Shown here: piece by piece, positions 5,112 through 5,257 of the stretch
Layout of the letters: every line of letters starts with the position of its first letter
How positions within the stretch are numbered: the first letter of the stretch is position 1
Assembly (NCBI GenBank): GCA_003164375.1
Contig: PLTE01000397.1
Location: 1 to 5,257 of the forward strand
Direction: 5' to 3'
Source: Hyphomicrobiales bacterium
Lineage (GTDB): Bacteria; Pseudomonadota; Alphaproteobacteria; Rhizobiales; Xanthobacteraceae
Length of the DNA stretch: 5,257 nucleotides
Translations under genes and position numbers: made by a program
Notes under the pieces: model-generated
Databases searched by the model: none
Seen by the model: only the letters and a program-made list of their open reading frames with translations
Told to the model about the DNA's origin: nothing

Positions 5112-5139
5112 ATTGTACATTATTCAACGTAGAATTCAA
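5112..5139 (-). promoter_or_regulatory. Sigma70-like promoter of the small membrane-protein operon
   Basis: On the minus strand, TTGAAT (5139-5134) and TACAAT (5117-5112) are separated by 16 bases; the -10 matches the consensus at five of six positions and the -35 at four. The predicted start near 5105 leaves a ~26-nt leader before the TTG codon at 5079. Two copies of CGTTGAAT, 12 bases apart (5141-5134 and 5129-5122), overlap the -35 and spacer and could bind a regulator. Confidence 0.5.
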
Positions 5140-5226
5140 CGCATTACGAGTGAGAGAGCGGTCCCTACGCGGGGGCGTCACGACCTGGACGGCCCGATCC
5201 TCGTCATTTTTTTCGCGACACACCCC

Positions 5227-5254
5227 TTGACACGGTCCCTGCTCCAGTTACATA
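5227..5254 (+). promoter_or_regulatory. Possible promoter facing out of the right edge
   Basis: A perfect -35 TTGACA (5227-5232) is followed after 16 bases by TACATA (5249-5254), a weak -10. It would drive a plus-strand gene starting beyond the window. The region 5140-5226 shows no gene I can support on either strand. Confidence 0.3.
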
Positions 5255-5257
5255 CCC

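Noticed and set aside
5135..5170. EcfG (general stress sigma factor) promoter on the minus strand, GGGAC...CGTT
   Set aside because: The spacer is about 19 bases and the -35 deviates from GGAAC; the 16-17-base spacing of this class is not met.
5170..5215. Possible terminator at the T7 run (5205-5215)
   Set aside because: No stable hairpin of adequate length directly precedes the T-run on the plus strand.

Overview
The window is high-GC bacterial DNA and most resembles an alphaproteobacterium of the Bradyrhizobium/Rhodopseudomonas group. That placement rests on family resemblance, on the GTGGGC...GCCCAC hairpin repeat that I recall as common in Bradyrhizobium intergenic DNA, and on a perfect FNR/FixK-type site. 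It is inference, not a database match. The layout is typical of an accessory region: short unrelated modules, a broken gene, repeats and several very small genes.

Left part (1-2797, all on the minus strand). Reading in the direction of transcription, it starts with a broken MFS transporter gene (2405-2797). This abuts a full-length ArsB-type arsenite efflux permease (1122-2375, possibly from 2429). Next come two very small ORFs with good Shine-Dalgarno sequences (57 aa at 927-1100 and 37 aa at 788-901). Last is a trypsin-like serine peptidase without a signal peptide (1-782), which runs off the left edge. The peptidase gene is visibly AT-richer than arsB. The spacing (21, 25 and 5 nt) suggests one transcript, but whether the protease module belongs functionally with arsB is doubtful.

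Middle (2798-4441, plus strand). A perfect TTGAT-N4-ATCAA palindrome (FNR/FixK class) lies upstream of an HdeD-family membrane protein gene (3098-3640), suggesting low-oxygen control. Then comes a type II toxin-antitoxin operon of HigBA type: a RelE/Gp49-like toxin (3825-4160) and an XRE antitoxin (4157-4441) overlapping by 4 bases. A 9-bp-arm palindrome, the likely autoregulatory operator, lies upstream. The operon is bracketed by two direct copies of a ~95-bp repeat (3641-3735 and 4481-4573) that carries GC-rich hairpins.

Right part (4442-5257). Two small membrane-protein genes on the minus strand (62 aa and 58 aa, overlapping by 4 bases) follow a recognisable sigma70-like promoter at 5112-5139. 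The last ~115 bases hold no supportable gene, only a possible outward-facing promoter at the edge. No RNA gene, CRISPR array, transposase or integrase was seen. The most unusual items are the protease with its two mini-ORFs, the MFS/arsB junction, the FNR/FixK site before hdeD and the repeat-bracketed toxin-antitoxin cassette.
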